A stretch of 43,756 bases of DNA, from positions 1 to 43,756 of the forward strand of contig ONBO01000008.1 of the NCBI GenBank assembly GCA_900316125.1, given 5' to 3'. Under the pieces are notes generated by a model. The model was not told where the DNA came from. It saw only the letters and a list, made by a program, of their open reading frames with translations, and made no database searches. This document shows, in pieces, positions 15,891-23,272 of this stretch; the stretch's first letter is position 1, and every line of letters begins with the position of its first letter. Position numbers and translations under genes: made by a program. The stretch comes from an uncultured Bacteroidales bacterium. Its GTDB lineage: Bacteria > Bacteroidota > Bacteroidia > Bacteroidales > Paludibacteraceae.

Positions 15891-18800
15891 TTACGGCACT
15901 ACAACCTTTACCGCCTCACTACCAACAGTTACCACATACACACCTGCTGTTGGCACTGGATTAGAAACCTGCTTGCCAGCGGTGTTGTAGATACGGATGT
16001 CGGAGGCGTCAATGCCTGAGACAGATATGAATTTATCTATTATAGATACTACACGGCTAATACTATATTCATCTATTGAGTCCAATACACCGAGAGTTGT
16101 AAAATCTCCGGAATAATGTGCGACCACATTTCCATTGTTGTCATTTGCATCAACTATATAACCATACTTGGTACCCTGCGACAAGCCTGTTAAATTAAAA
16201 CGGTATCCACTAGTGTATGCATTTGAGGCCCTAACCTGAGCGGAACGTGTTGTACCCGCATTCCCAAAATCAATTGAAACCAACTGCCCACTCTGATTGA
16301 ACTCGAGTGTACAATATCTTACATCATTAATTGTAATTTCCACATTATACGTGGATGCCGTTGGTATATTAGGCCAAACAATTTCAGCAGAAGTCGTTCC
16401 TGGGATCACAACAACAGTTGGAACTTCATCATCCACCACCTCAGCATCAATGCACTGTATATGCACAAACTTACCCCAATGCTCATTGTTCTCATAATTC
16501 TCAATTCTTGAACATGGAACATGTAGAATAATATTTTCATAACCTTTTGTTGAACATATATCTTTTGTCGTATATGGAGGATTTCCAGATAGGCAAGTTA
16601 TGGAAATTCCAATAGTATTAAAAAAAGCATATCTGCCAATCTCCTTGACCGAGCTTGGAATATATACGCTTGAAATACCTTGTACATCCATATAGGCGTT
16701 TCCACTTATTTGGGTCACATCGTCAGCAAAAACCAAATTGACGGCACAACTGCTTAATGAATTAGCAGCAAACAAAGACTCTCCTGTATGTACAACAACA
16801 TCTTGCAAATTATAACAACCGTAAAACGCCTTTTCTCCGACCGCATTTACTCCATTTAGTATTTCTACCGTTTTCAGATATGTCATGCCAGAATAAAAAG
16901 ATATAGGAATCTCAGTCAAGCCTCCGTCTACAATCAATTTATCAATAGTGTATTTCCCAAAATGAGAACGTAATTGAGTATTACAATCTACAGCATTCCA
17001 TACAATAGATGATAGAGTACCCGTTGCGGGGAAAGCATTATCTCCTATAAATTTTATGCTCTTGGGTATCTCTATCGATGATAGATTTGCACAATCATAA
17101 AATGCTTTGCTATCTATTGACACAACGTCAAATATCTCATTATCATATTCAATGGAACCTGGAATAACAAGACTCTCTGATTTATTCCCATCTGCAAAGC
17201 CCATAACAGAAAGAGTCCTTCTGCTAAGCATTCCGTCAGTGTCATCAATAATCCTATACTTAATTCCATTAAAAACTATTGTCAAGTAACAATATATGTG
17301 TGACACATTCGTATATACAATATTTGCACACGGAAAATCATCTGGATTCTGAAGGAAACGATGCATATAATCCTTATTATTTCCAATCAACGCTCTATAA
17401 TACATAGGTTTCTCGGCTATAGATTCCACCACCAATGAAGAATAATCGTGACTTAAACCATCACACTTACCACACCCTTCATAATTAGTTCCATTTTTTT
17501 GAATTGGAGCCCAAGTAATGTTATCTTCTGATTGAAACCACATAAAATACAAACACCCCTGACGATTTAACATTATACTCATTTGTTCATTTGGTATAGC
17601 GTTAAGGACAACATTATCACCGCAATGTTCCGTAAGAATATCATCACTATCCATATATGGTTCAAATGGGGACTCAGCACTTGTTGCAGCCATTTTTACC
17701 ACTGGATGGCATACCGAGAAACAAATGTCATCTATTAACACGTCATTTCCTCCTCCAGTCTCGCCTATATTCAGGATCTGTATGGTTATGTCACCACTAC
17801 CATCGTAAAACACAGAAGTGTAATAGCGATTCCAGCCATCTTTAATGCCTGCTTGCACGTTACCATCCACCATTATTGAGCCTGTTTGATCAAGCATGCG
17901 CAAAACAATGTTTATTTCACGTGTTTCACCTCTGCCACGGTTCCAGTCTGCGTTAGCAAACCATGCTGAAAAATTGAGCCATACATTGTCACATCCTATT
18001 TCAGCGGCAGTAATTGTTTTCTGCATGATAATATCATCAGTCTTTTGCCCATCTTGGCAATTAATAAGCAGCATACCGCCGTATACTCCATCTTCAGCAC
18101 TTCTTTGAGTATGGTCATAAATAGAACGGAACCAGTAGTCAGCCTCCTCACGTACAGGGGTATTATCCTGTCCGCAAGTGCGTGGATTTGCTGTTATGGC
18201 ATATTTGCCGTCACCTACATTGCTTGTAGCTGCGTATGTGTACTGCATGCCTTGGTATGAGTTTCTGGCGTCTTCAGAGGCAAGAGTTCCAAAGTCCTCC
18301 TGCCATATTATACCGGAAATTTCAGTACATTCAAGAAAACGTTCCACCCTTAAAGTGTCTGAAGTTGCAATAACAGCTCCATCATCATTTATGGCTGATA
18401 TGGTGTATAACGTTGTTCCAACTGGAGGATTTATATTAATAACATCCATTTCACTATACTCTGTCAATTCGTGATAACCAGATTCACCACCTATTATTCT
18501 TTCATACAAATGCAAATGCTTTGCTGTCACAGGAGGTTCCAATGACACTGAAAAATTTAAGTTTGTACCATACGATGCCACCAGAGGATCTCCTTTTATG
18601 ACTTTTATATATCGGGGAGTTCCATAAATATAAAACTCGTTCATTGCAAACACGCAATCATAGCCCTCAGTATAGTTTGCTCTGCGTATCTCAAAAACAA
18701 TGCTTGAGCCACCTACAGCAGATGGATATGAATAGCTGTCAAGATACTCACCTATGTTCCATTGGATTTTCTGGCTACCCTTGTCAAATGTATATTCAGC

Positions 18801-19331
18801 AACCCTATCTGTTGCACCTGCAGGACCCGCCCATAACTCAAGCTTGGTTTTATTGCCAGCCACAAGAGTGACAGTGGTTTTTAAATATACGTCTGTATTA
18901 GCATTATGCTCTGTACTTATGGATAACACCTTACCTTGTGATCTAGGGGCATGAAAGTAAAGGCAGTTAACATCCGGAGCTCCGTAGGTGAAAGAGGATG
19001 AAATGTTTGAGGCCACATTTGTTACAGCATAATATGGAGCCGCAGATGTCCCCCCATTGCCAAACCCAGTTCTTTTCTCCGTATATGCGGCATCCATCTG
19101 CAATGTCGCTGATTTAGGATATACTACAACATCTCCAAGAGGGAATGTTGTAAGGTCTGTTGTTGATTCTGCATCCTCAATTGAGAATGTGGTGGAGGCC
19201 ACAACGTTCATGCCTAAATACTGTGACTTTTCGATAGGATAGTTCTGTATAGGCGTACCAGCATACACTGCACCTGCAAATGTGCCAAACAGAAATGTAA
19301 TTAAAACTTTAGCGATGTGATTTTTATTCAT
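15891..19331 (-). CDS. Large secreted BspA-like leucine-rich repeat protein with T9SS-like C-terminus
   Basis: I prefer the ATG at 19331 (1146 residues) because MNKNHIAKVLITFLFGTFAGAVYAG is a clean signal peptide; ATG 19343 would add four residues. The N-terminal two thirds look beta-rich, with a carbohydrate-binding-like region around WLNFSAWFANADWNRGRG. Around residues 730-950 there are BspA-type (LRR_5) repeats such as SIEIPKSIKFIGDNAF and VYIPSSVKEIGRYAFF. A fibronectin-III-like domain follows, then a C-terminal IRIYNTAGKQVSN...GVYVV domain typical of type IX secretion substrates. It is probably a surface adhesin or host-interaction protein. It follows the UDG-like gene after 15 bases, so the two may be cotranscribed. 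Confidence 0.8.
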   Translation of the reverse strand: MNKNHIAKVLITFLFGTFAGAVYAGTPIQNYPIEKSQYLGMNVVASTTFSIEDAESTTDLTTFPLGDVVVYPKSATLQMDAAYTEKRTGFGNGGTSAAPYYAVTNVASNISSSFTYGAPDVNCLYFHAPRSQGKVLSISTEHNANTDVYLKTTVTLVAGNKTKLELWAGPAGATDRVAEYTFDKGSQKIQWNIGEYLDSYSYPSAVGGSSIVFEIRRANYTEGYDCVFAMNEFYIYGTPRYIKVIKGDPLVASYGTNLNFSVSLEPPVTAKHLHLYERIIGGESGYHELTEYSEMDVININPPVGTTLYTISAINDDGAVIATSDTLRVERFLECTEISGIIWQEDFGTLASEDARNSYQGMQYTYAATSNVGDGKYAITANPRTCGQDNTPVREEADYWFRSIYDHTQRSAEDGVYGGMLLINCQDGQKTDDIIMQKTITAAEIGCDNVWLNFSAWFANADWNRGRGETREINIVLRMLDQTGSIMVDGNVQAGIKDGWNRYYTSVFYDGSGDITIQILNIGETGGGNDVLIDDICFSVCHPVVKMAATSAESPFEPYMDSDDILTEHCGDNVVLNAIPNEQMSIMLNRQGCLYFMWFQSEDNITWAPIQKNGTNYEGCGKCDGLSHDYSSLVVESIAEKPMYYRALIGNNKDYMHRFLQNPDDFPCANIVYTNVSHIYCYLTIVFNGIKYRIIDDTDGMLSRRTLSVMGFADGNKSESLVIPGSIEYDNEIFDVVSIDSKAFYDCANLSSIEIPKSIKFIGDNAFPATGTLSSIVWNAVDCNTQLRSHFGKYTIDKLIVDGGLTEIPISFYSGMTYLKTVEILNGVNAVGEKAFYGCYNLQDVVVHTGESLFAANSLSSCAVNLVFADDVTQISGNAYMDVQGISSVYIPSSVKEIGRYAFFNTIGISITCLSGNPPYTTKDICSTKGYENIILHVPCSRIENYENNEHWGKFVHIQCIDAEVVDDEVPTVVVIPGTTSAEIVWPNIPTASTYNVEITINDVRYCTLEFNQSGQLVSIDFGNAGTTRSAQVRASNAYTSGYRFNLTGLSQGTKYGYIVDANDNNGNVVAHYSGDFTTLGVLDSIDEYSISRVVSIIDKFISVSGIDASDIRIYNTAGKQVSNPVPTAGVYVVTVGSEAVKVVVP

Positions 19332-19346
19332 AGTACAAAACATATA

Positions 19347-20111
19347 TCATTCAAACATTTCTGCAAAATAGTCCCTCTCAGATTCATACTCTTTGTTTAC
19401 AAACTTACGGAACCAGTACATTACGCCCTCATAATGATCTTTATAAGAATCTCTTCCACTTGGATGGCCAGCATACAAGAAAACACGTTTCATCTTGTCA
19501 TCGTAGTAAACATTCTGGAATATCTTAATGACACCATCGCTGGCAAAATGACGTATTGCGAAATCATATATCTCACCACCAAAACAAACTATAATATTAG
19601 GATTAAGTATTTCTAATTCAAGGCTCAAAAAATTATGATACTTATATATATACTCTTTAAGCACTTTAGATTCTATATCTGGACCTCCAGGCTGCTTCTT
19701 ACACTCAACCATTACAAAAGGAACTGAATCTAACAAACTGTTTATTTTTTCTTTATTGATTTCTTCTATCCAAATTTGTCTATCTGATTTTTTCCCTACG
19801 CTAGAGAGTGAGTAAAACAGATTTTTGATTTTTAAAAAGAAGGTTGTGTCTGACTTACCTTTTGTCAGCCAAGTCCTATTATCATCATCCCAAAAATCTT
19901 TACTTCCCTGATTTTGGTCTTTCAGAAGAAATGCTATTCGCCTTTTTGCTTGGCACCACTCCTTTTCTGCTATATCTTCAGTTTTACCTTCTGCCAAAAC
20001 AATCCCATCTTTCACAAAGTGTTTATCACACTCGTGCTCCGCATTTCTAGCACTTTTATCTTTCCATTCAGCAAAAAGGAATTCCAATTGTCGGTTAATA
20101 TTTCTCATCAT
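19347..20111 (-). CDS. Putative uracil-DNA-glycosylase-superfamily-like protein
   Basis: The frame extends upstream to a TTG at 20144, but the tandem ATGs at 20111 and 20108 are better starts (about 254 residues). The N-terminal part has AKRRIAFLLKDQNQG and a DFWDDD stretch; the C-terminal part has PNIIVCFGGEIYDFAI and LYAGHPSGRDSY, which recall the late strand and the HPS motif of UDG-fold proteins. The catalytic GEAPG-type motif is not evident, so this is a weak fold-level guess and it may not be an enzyme on DNA. It lies directly behind the terminator of a structured RNA and 15 bases before the BspA-like gene. Confidence 0.4.
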   Translation of the reverse strand: MMRNINRQLEFLFAEWKDKSARNAEHECDKHFVKDGIVLAEGKTEDIAEKEWCQAKRRIAFLLKDQNQGSKDFWDDDNRTWLTKGKSDTTFFLKIKNLFYSLSSVGKKSDRQIWIEEINKEKINSLLDSVPFVMVECKKQPGGPDIESKVLKEYIYKYHNFLSLELEILNPNIIVCFGGEIYDFAIRHFASDGVIKIFQNVYYDDKMKRVFLYAGHPSGRDSYKDHYEGVMYWFRKFVNKEYESERDYFAEMFE

Positions 20112-20154
20112 TGATTCTATTGGATTATACTGTATAAAACTCAAATACAGACAT

Positions 20155-20435
20155 AAAAAAAAGCGGGACTCGCACTGTTGCTCGTCCTGCTTTTAAAGGC
20201 TCTGGAATGCCCATTGTGAAAGTCCGAGCAACAAGAAGCCCACGCCGTATGCAATGACCTACGGCATAAAGCCGTAAGTGTAATCACACACTCGCAGGCA
20301 TTCATTGTTGCATTGTTTCCTTCACAATTGAATTTTCCAGATTCTTAAAAGCAGAAACAAAGCGTCAATAAACGCCTATTAATATGTCTTAAACCCACCC
20401 TCTGCCTTTCACTAAAGGCTTCATAGTGTGAGTTA
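20155..20435 (-). ncRNA. Structured rod-shaped RNA with own promoter and terminator, copy 1
   Basis: On the minus strand a strong Bacteroidota promoter (-33 TTTG at 20469-20472, 19-base spacer, TAACTTTG at 20442-20449) is followed by about 280 bases with no good ORF and then a hairpin plus eight Ts. The predicted RNA has two small 5' hairpins and a long imperfect rod. The rod pairs CTGCTTTTAA (20345-20354) with TTAAAAGCAG (20187-20196), then CTGGAA/TTCCAG, ATTGTGAA/TTCACAAT and GCAACAA/TTGTTGC, and ends in an apical GCC...GTGGGC arm. The rod base overlaps the terminator arm, so the two folds exclude each other. A related element is at 32.1-32.3 kb. It may be a free RNA or a long leader. Confidence 0.7.
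20160..20193 (-). terminator. Rho-independent terminator of RNA copy 1
   Basis: On the minus strand the stem AAAGCAGGAC/GTCCCGCTTT (one G-U pair) encloses a 14-base loop and is followed by eight Ts (20155-20162). Confidence 0.8.
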
Positions 20436-20441
20436 TGGCTA

Positions 20442-20472
20442 CAAAGTTATAAAAAACGAGAGCAAAAACAAA
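20442..20472 (-). promoter_or_regulatory. Promoter of RNA copy 1
   Basis: TTTG (20469-20472), a spacer of 19 bases and TAACTTTG (20442-20449) on the minus strand give an excellent -33/-7 match, among the best in the window. Confidence 0.75.
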
Positions 20473-20580
20473 TAAATTGTTTGTTTTTGCAAGAAAATTA
20501 AGTGAGCGGGCTGAAAGAAAACTCGCTCGATTTCAGGGAGCGAGCTTAAGTTTCTGAGAATTCTTCCCTCATTTTTTATT

Positions 20581-20883
20581 TTATGAAAGTCTTGATTTAA
20601 AATCCATCATCTCATGCAAAATTCTTATAATCCGGACATCACCGTCAGTAAGGAAATCATAGAATATGATGTGGTGCTTGAAACGATGCCCGTATAAACC
20701 TGACTGAATTTCATTATACTTTTTGTCAAAGTTCATATACTCCTGATTTGTTATTTGGCGGAGTTCCCTAACAATCCCTCTATAATATTCGTCAGCAATC
20801 TTTTCAGACCATGTAGAACATGTATAATTCCAAATGCCATCCAAATCATCAACAGCCCTCTGTGTTAAGTGAAATTTAGCCAT
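20581..20883 (-). CDS. ParE/RelE-superfamily toxin
   Basis: The 100-residue protein begins [20 protein letters not shown] and has [11 protein letters not shown], then [17 protein letters not shown] and [14 protein letters not shown], the ParE pattern of a helical hairpin followed by a beta sheet with conserved Arg and His. Chromosomal ParE toxins of this type poison DNA gyrase; here that is family knowledge, not shown. It overlaps the ParD-like antitoxin by 8 bases, antitoxin first, which is the normal order. Length is complete, unlike the decayed toxin at 35.5 kb. Confidence 0.88.
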   Translation of the reverse strand: MAKFHLTQRAVDDLDGIWNYTCSTWSEKIADEYYRGIVRELRQITNQEYMNFDKKYNEIQSGLYGHRFKHHIIFYDFLTDGDVRIIRILHEMMDFKSRLS

Positions 20884-21121
20884 TATGTCTTCTCTCTTTG
20901 AGTAACTTCAGATGCTCTTCAGAATCAAAATCTTCACACAATCCGCTATTTATACCATCCGCAATAGCAAGTTTGAGATTATTAACCTTTATCTCATTTT
21001 CTTCTAACGCTCTTAAGCCCGCACGGATTACTTCACTGGCATTATTATACCTTCCTGTTTGAATGGCCCCATATATAAAAGCCTCAAAATGTTCACCTAA
21101 TGCTACTGATGTTGTCCTCAT
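20876..21121 (-). CDS. ParD-like ribbon-helix-helix antitoxin
   Basis: The start at ATG 21121 (81 residues) is chosen over an upstream one at 21163, because [20 protein letters not shown] is the typical ParD beginning and a TAACTTTG promoter box lies at 21139-21146, inside the longer frame. The ribbon-helix-helix part includes [19 protein letters not shown], and the C-terminal helix ([16 protein letters not shown]) should wrap the toxin. It is expected to repress its own operon. It overlaps the toxin gene by 8 bases. Confidence 0.88.
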   Translation of the reverse strand: MRTTSVALGEHFEAFIYGAIQTGRYNNASEVIRAGLRALEENEIKVNNLKLAIADGINSGLCEDFDSEEHLKLLKERRHNG

Positions 21122-21138
21122 AATCAATTTATTTTTGG

Positions 21139-21146
21139 CAAAGTTA
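21139..21146 (-). promoter_or_regulatory. -7 box of the parDE operon
   Basis: TAACTTTG on the minus strand lies 17 bases before the ATG at 21121. This box decides the short antitoxin start. Confidence 0.6.
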
Positions 21147-21253
21147 GCAAATATTGGTAACAAAGAAAACTTTTAGGGCAAAAAATTTTATGGTTTTTAC
21201 CCAAAGAACTATAAAAATGATTTAACAAGGCCATTTTTTGACGGTCAAAACAA

Positions 21254-21281
21254 GGGCACACGGTGCCCCGTGCGAAGCACG
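21254..21281. repeat. Pair of GC-rich palindromes (REP-like)
   Basis: GGGCAC-acg-GTGCCC (21254-21268) is followed at once by CGTGC-gaa-GCACG (21269-21281). The second palindrome recurs at 43466-43478 downstream of the tRNA, which marks it as a dispersed element rather than only a terminator. Confidence 0.6.
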
Positions 21282-21298
21282 AATAAAAACAAGGATTT

Positions 21299-21343
21299 AA
21301 CGCAGACCATAGTTATGGACAAGCCATAACTATGGTCTGCGTT
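21299..21343. terminator. Perfect 20-bp hairpin overlapping the end of the MscS gene
   Basis: The arms at 21299-21318 and 21324-21343 are exactly complementary around a 5-base loop. The stop codon and the last codons of the MscS gene lie inside the stem. Confidence 0.75.
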
Positions 21344-22350
21344 GGAAATGCGAAGTTAAGTCCTGCAGCGTTAAATTTTTCAAGCACCGCCATATTCACC
21401 TTTGAAGTCTCTTCAAAGGTATTACTCTCACGAGGAGCTTTGATGTAATATACAAAGAGTATATTCAGTGAGAAATCTCCAAAACTCTCAAAGGTGGCAG
21501 TAATATCCTTGGTGATATGGTCGTTCTCCTTCGGCAGAGCCTTCAGTATAGCAAGCGCCTCCTTCATCTTGGCAGGAGGAGTATCGTAGGTCAAACCTAA
21601 TTTACAAACAACCTTACGAGTAGGTTCTGATGTTATATTGGTGATGGCGCTATTTACAAGATTACTGTTAGGAATGCTTATAATACGGTTATCAAGCGCT
21701 TTTATCTTTGTGGTTCTCAAACCTATATCCTCCACAAAGCCGTCAATACCGTTTGCCTGTATTCTATCCCCGATACGCAGAGTCTTGTCAGAAAGAATGG
21801 TAAGACCTCCAATGAGGTTTTTCACCGTTTCCTGAGCGGCAAGAGCCACTGCCACACCACCAATACCAAGAGTGGTAACCAGCGCGGCGATGTCAACACC
21901 CAGCAGCTCCAGTGACCATATAAGGGCAAGGAACCACAAAACAAAAGATACAATCTTCTTTATGGTCTTTACCAGATTTATGTCAAGAGAACTCTCATTA
22001 CCATACTTCGCTTTTGAACGCTTATACGCCCTGTCCAGAATGGAATCAATCAAATCCACTAAAAACCAGATGGCGTTAATCACGAACACCACCATGTAGC
22101 CACGAGTCACACTCTTCTGATACGGCTGTATAAACGGCAGTTTCTGTATTGTGAACCAAGATACCACAAGCACAAACGCAATTACAAACGGCGTGCTGAA
22201 TATAAGTTTCAGGAATGCGAAGAATATGCCGTTATGCTCGTCAGTTAACTTCTTTATAGGATGTTTACCCAACCATATCAGCAGCGGGCACAGCAGCACA
22301 CTGCCAATGAAGATGCAGATTGGGACTATTTGTTCAGGATCTATACACAT
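21313..22350 (-). CDS. MscS-family mechanosensitive channel protein
   Basis: The 345-residue protein has three to four N-terminal hydrophobic helices (for example VLLCPLLIWL and FVLWFLALIWSLELLGVD), then the pore-lining segment LVTTLGIGGVAVALAAQETVKNLIGGLTIL and a beta domain with LRIGDRIQANGIDGFVEDIGLRTTKIKALDNRIISIPNS, all classic for MscS. It would open under membrane tension to release solutes. Length is normal for the small class. The final codons form one arm of a perfect hairpin, an unusually tight gene end. Confidence 0.92.
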   Translation of the reverse strand: MCIDPEQIVPICIFIGSVLLCPLLIWLGKHPIKKLTDEHNGIFFAFLKLIFSTPFVIAFVLVVSWFTIQKLPFIQPYQKSVTRGYMVVFVINAIWFLVDLIDSILDRAYKRSKAKYGNESSLDINLVKTIKKIVSFVLWFLALIWSLELLGVDIAALVTTLGIGGVAVALAAQETVKNLIGGLTILSDKTLRIGDRIQANGIDGFVEDIGLRTTKIKALDNRIISIPNSNLVNSAITNITSEPTRKVVCKLGLTYDTPPAKMKEALAILKALPKENDHITKDITATFESFGDFSLNILFVYYIKAPRESNTFEETSKVNMAVLEKFNAAGLNFAFPTQTIVMACP

Positions 22351-22359
22351 ATATTTTAG

Positions 22360-22475
22360 TTTAATCGGTTATTCGTTTAATCGGTTAATCGATAAAATCC
22401 TCAGTTCTCAGGTTATCACCTAACGGTCATCAGTACATCACCGGTTCACCGGTTCACCGATTCACCTTCAGTCAT
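22360..22475. repeat. Octamer repeat tracts between the MscS and flavodoxin genes
   Basis: The tract holds units such as TTAATCGG/TTATTCGT at one end and CCGGTTCA/CCGATTCA at the other, with less regular sequence (CAGTTCTCAGG) between. The last codons of the flavodoxin gene are written in the repeat, giving the tail GESVNR. Confidence 0.7.
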
Positions 22476-23045
22476 CACCTGTTTTGCCCACAGTATCAGG
22501 AACCCGTCAGGATATGTGTTCAGAAGACGTCCATCTTCAAAATTATAATCTGGATATGTTTTACGCAGATACTTTACAGCTGGCGCAATTTGTGAGCTGC
22601 CAGACGTTGCGAACGGAATAATCTTCTTACCAGTCAAATCATTATTCTCAATCCATGAGTTTATTATGCGCGGGCATATACCCCACCATATTGGGAAGCC
22701 TAAGAATATCACTTTGTATGAGCGAATGTCAGTACACATCTTAATGGTGGTACGCTCCGTAGGGTCATTCATCTCAATGCTTGAACGTGACTGTTTGTTG
22801 CGCCAGTCAAGGTCCTCTTCAGTGTAAGGAACAAGCGGAACAATCTCCCAAAGGTCAGCATCGGCGGCGGCAGCCAAATCCTGAGCCACCTTCTTTGTCT
22901 TACCTGTTGCGGAGAAGAAAGCCACAAGAATCTCCTTCTTTGGAGCAGGAGCCTCGTCAGCACGTGAAGCGTCAATCTTTAGTTCCTGAGCAGAAACACC
23001 CGCCACTGTTAAAAGCGAGAAGATAAGAAGTATTAGCTTTTTCAT
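22446..23045 (-). CDS. Exported flavodoxin-like protein
   Basis: The 199-residue protein has a signal peptide (MKKLILLIFSLLTVAGVSAQ) and then a flavodoxin-like domain: ILVAFFSATGKTKKVAQDLA is the FMN phosphate loop, followed by DIRSYKVIFLGFPIWWGICPRIINSW and IIPFATSGSS. It resembles the Flavodoxin_4/NAD(P)H-dependent oxidoreductase group that Bacteroidota export. A periplasmic redox role is likely but the partner is unknown. The C-terminal tail after WAKQVM is encoded by an intergenic repeat unit. A TATTTTTG promoter box lies at 23066-23073. Confidence 0.85.
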   Translation of the reverse strand: MKKLILLIFSLLTVAGVSAQELKIDASRADEAPAPKKEILVAFFSATGKTKKVAQDLAAAADADLWEIVPLVPYTEEDLDWRNKQSRSSIEMNDPTERTTIKMCTDIRSYKVIFLGFPIWWGICPRIINSWIENNDLTGKKIIPFATSGSSQIAPAVKYLRKTYPDYNFEDGRLLNTYPDGFLILWAKQVMTEGESVNR

Positions 23046-23065
23046 AGGGCATAAAATTTGTTGTG

Positions 23066-23073
23066 CAAAAATA
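23066..23073 (-). promoter_or_regulatory. -7 box of the flavodoxin-like gene
   Basis: TATTTTTG on the minus strand, 20 bases before the ATG at 23045. Confidence 0.55.
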
Positions 23074-23080
23074 AAGATTT

Positions 23081-23241
23081 AAGTTGAAAATTGAAAATTG
23101 AAAGTTGAAAATTGTTAAGACATCTAACGTGTAATGCTATGTTAAACAGTATTTTGTAACCATTCTGTAAAAACAGACAAAAACTTAAGCTTAACAGTAC
23201 AAAAAAATTTAACTTTCAATTATCAATTTTCAACTTTCAAC
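23081..23241. repeat. Inverted heptamer tracts flanking the divergent flavodoxin/SulP intergenic region
   Basis: A TTGAAAA/TTGAAAG tract at 23081-23114 is mirrored at 23210-23241. The 15 bases at 23100-23114 are perfectly complementary to 23224-23238, 109 bases apart. The middle is AT-rich and shows no gene. Confidence 0.75.
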
Positions 23242-23249
23242 TATCTTTG
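23242..23249 (+). promoter_or_regulatory. -7 box of the SulP gene
   Basis: TATCTTTG lies at the edge of the heptamer tract, 23 bases before the ATG at 23273. Confidence 0.55.
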
Positions 23250-23272
23250 CCCTCTCTAACAATCAAACGCGT

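Noticed and set aside
20112..20144. TTG start at 20144 for the UDG-like gene
   Set aside because: Two good ATGs follow at 20111 and 20108.
20145..20360. RNase P RNA or tmRNA on the plus strand, because of GAAAGTCCGAGC
   Set aside because: The rest of the RNase P core is absent, promoter and T-tract both point to the minus strand, and the pairing is a simple rod.
20155..20435. 6S RNA identity for the rod RNA
   Set aside because: A rod shape alone is not enough; I could not recognise a central bubble of the right kind, and two diverged copies with terminators competing with the rod fit less well. Left unassigned.
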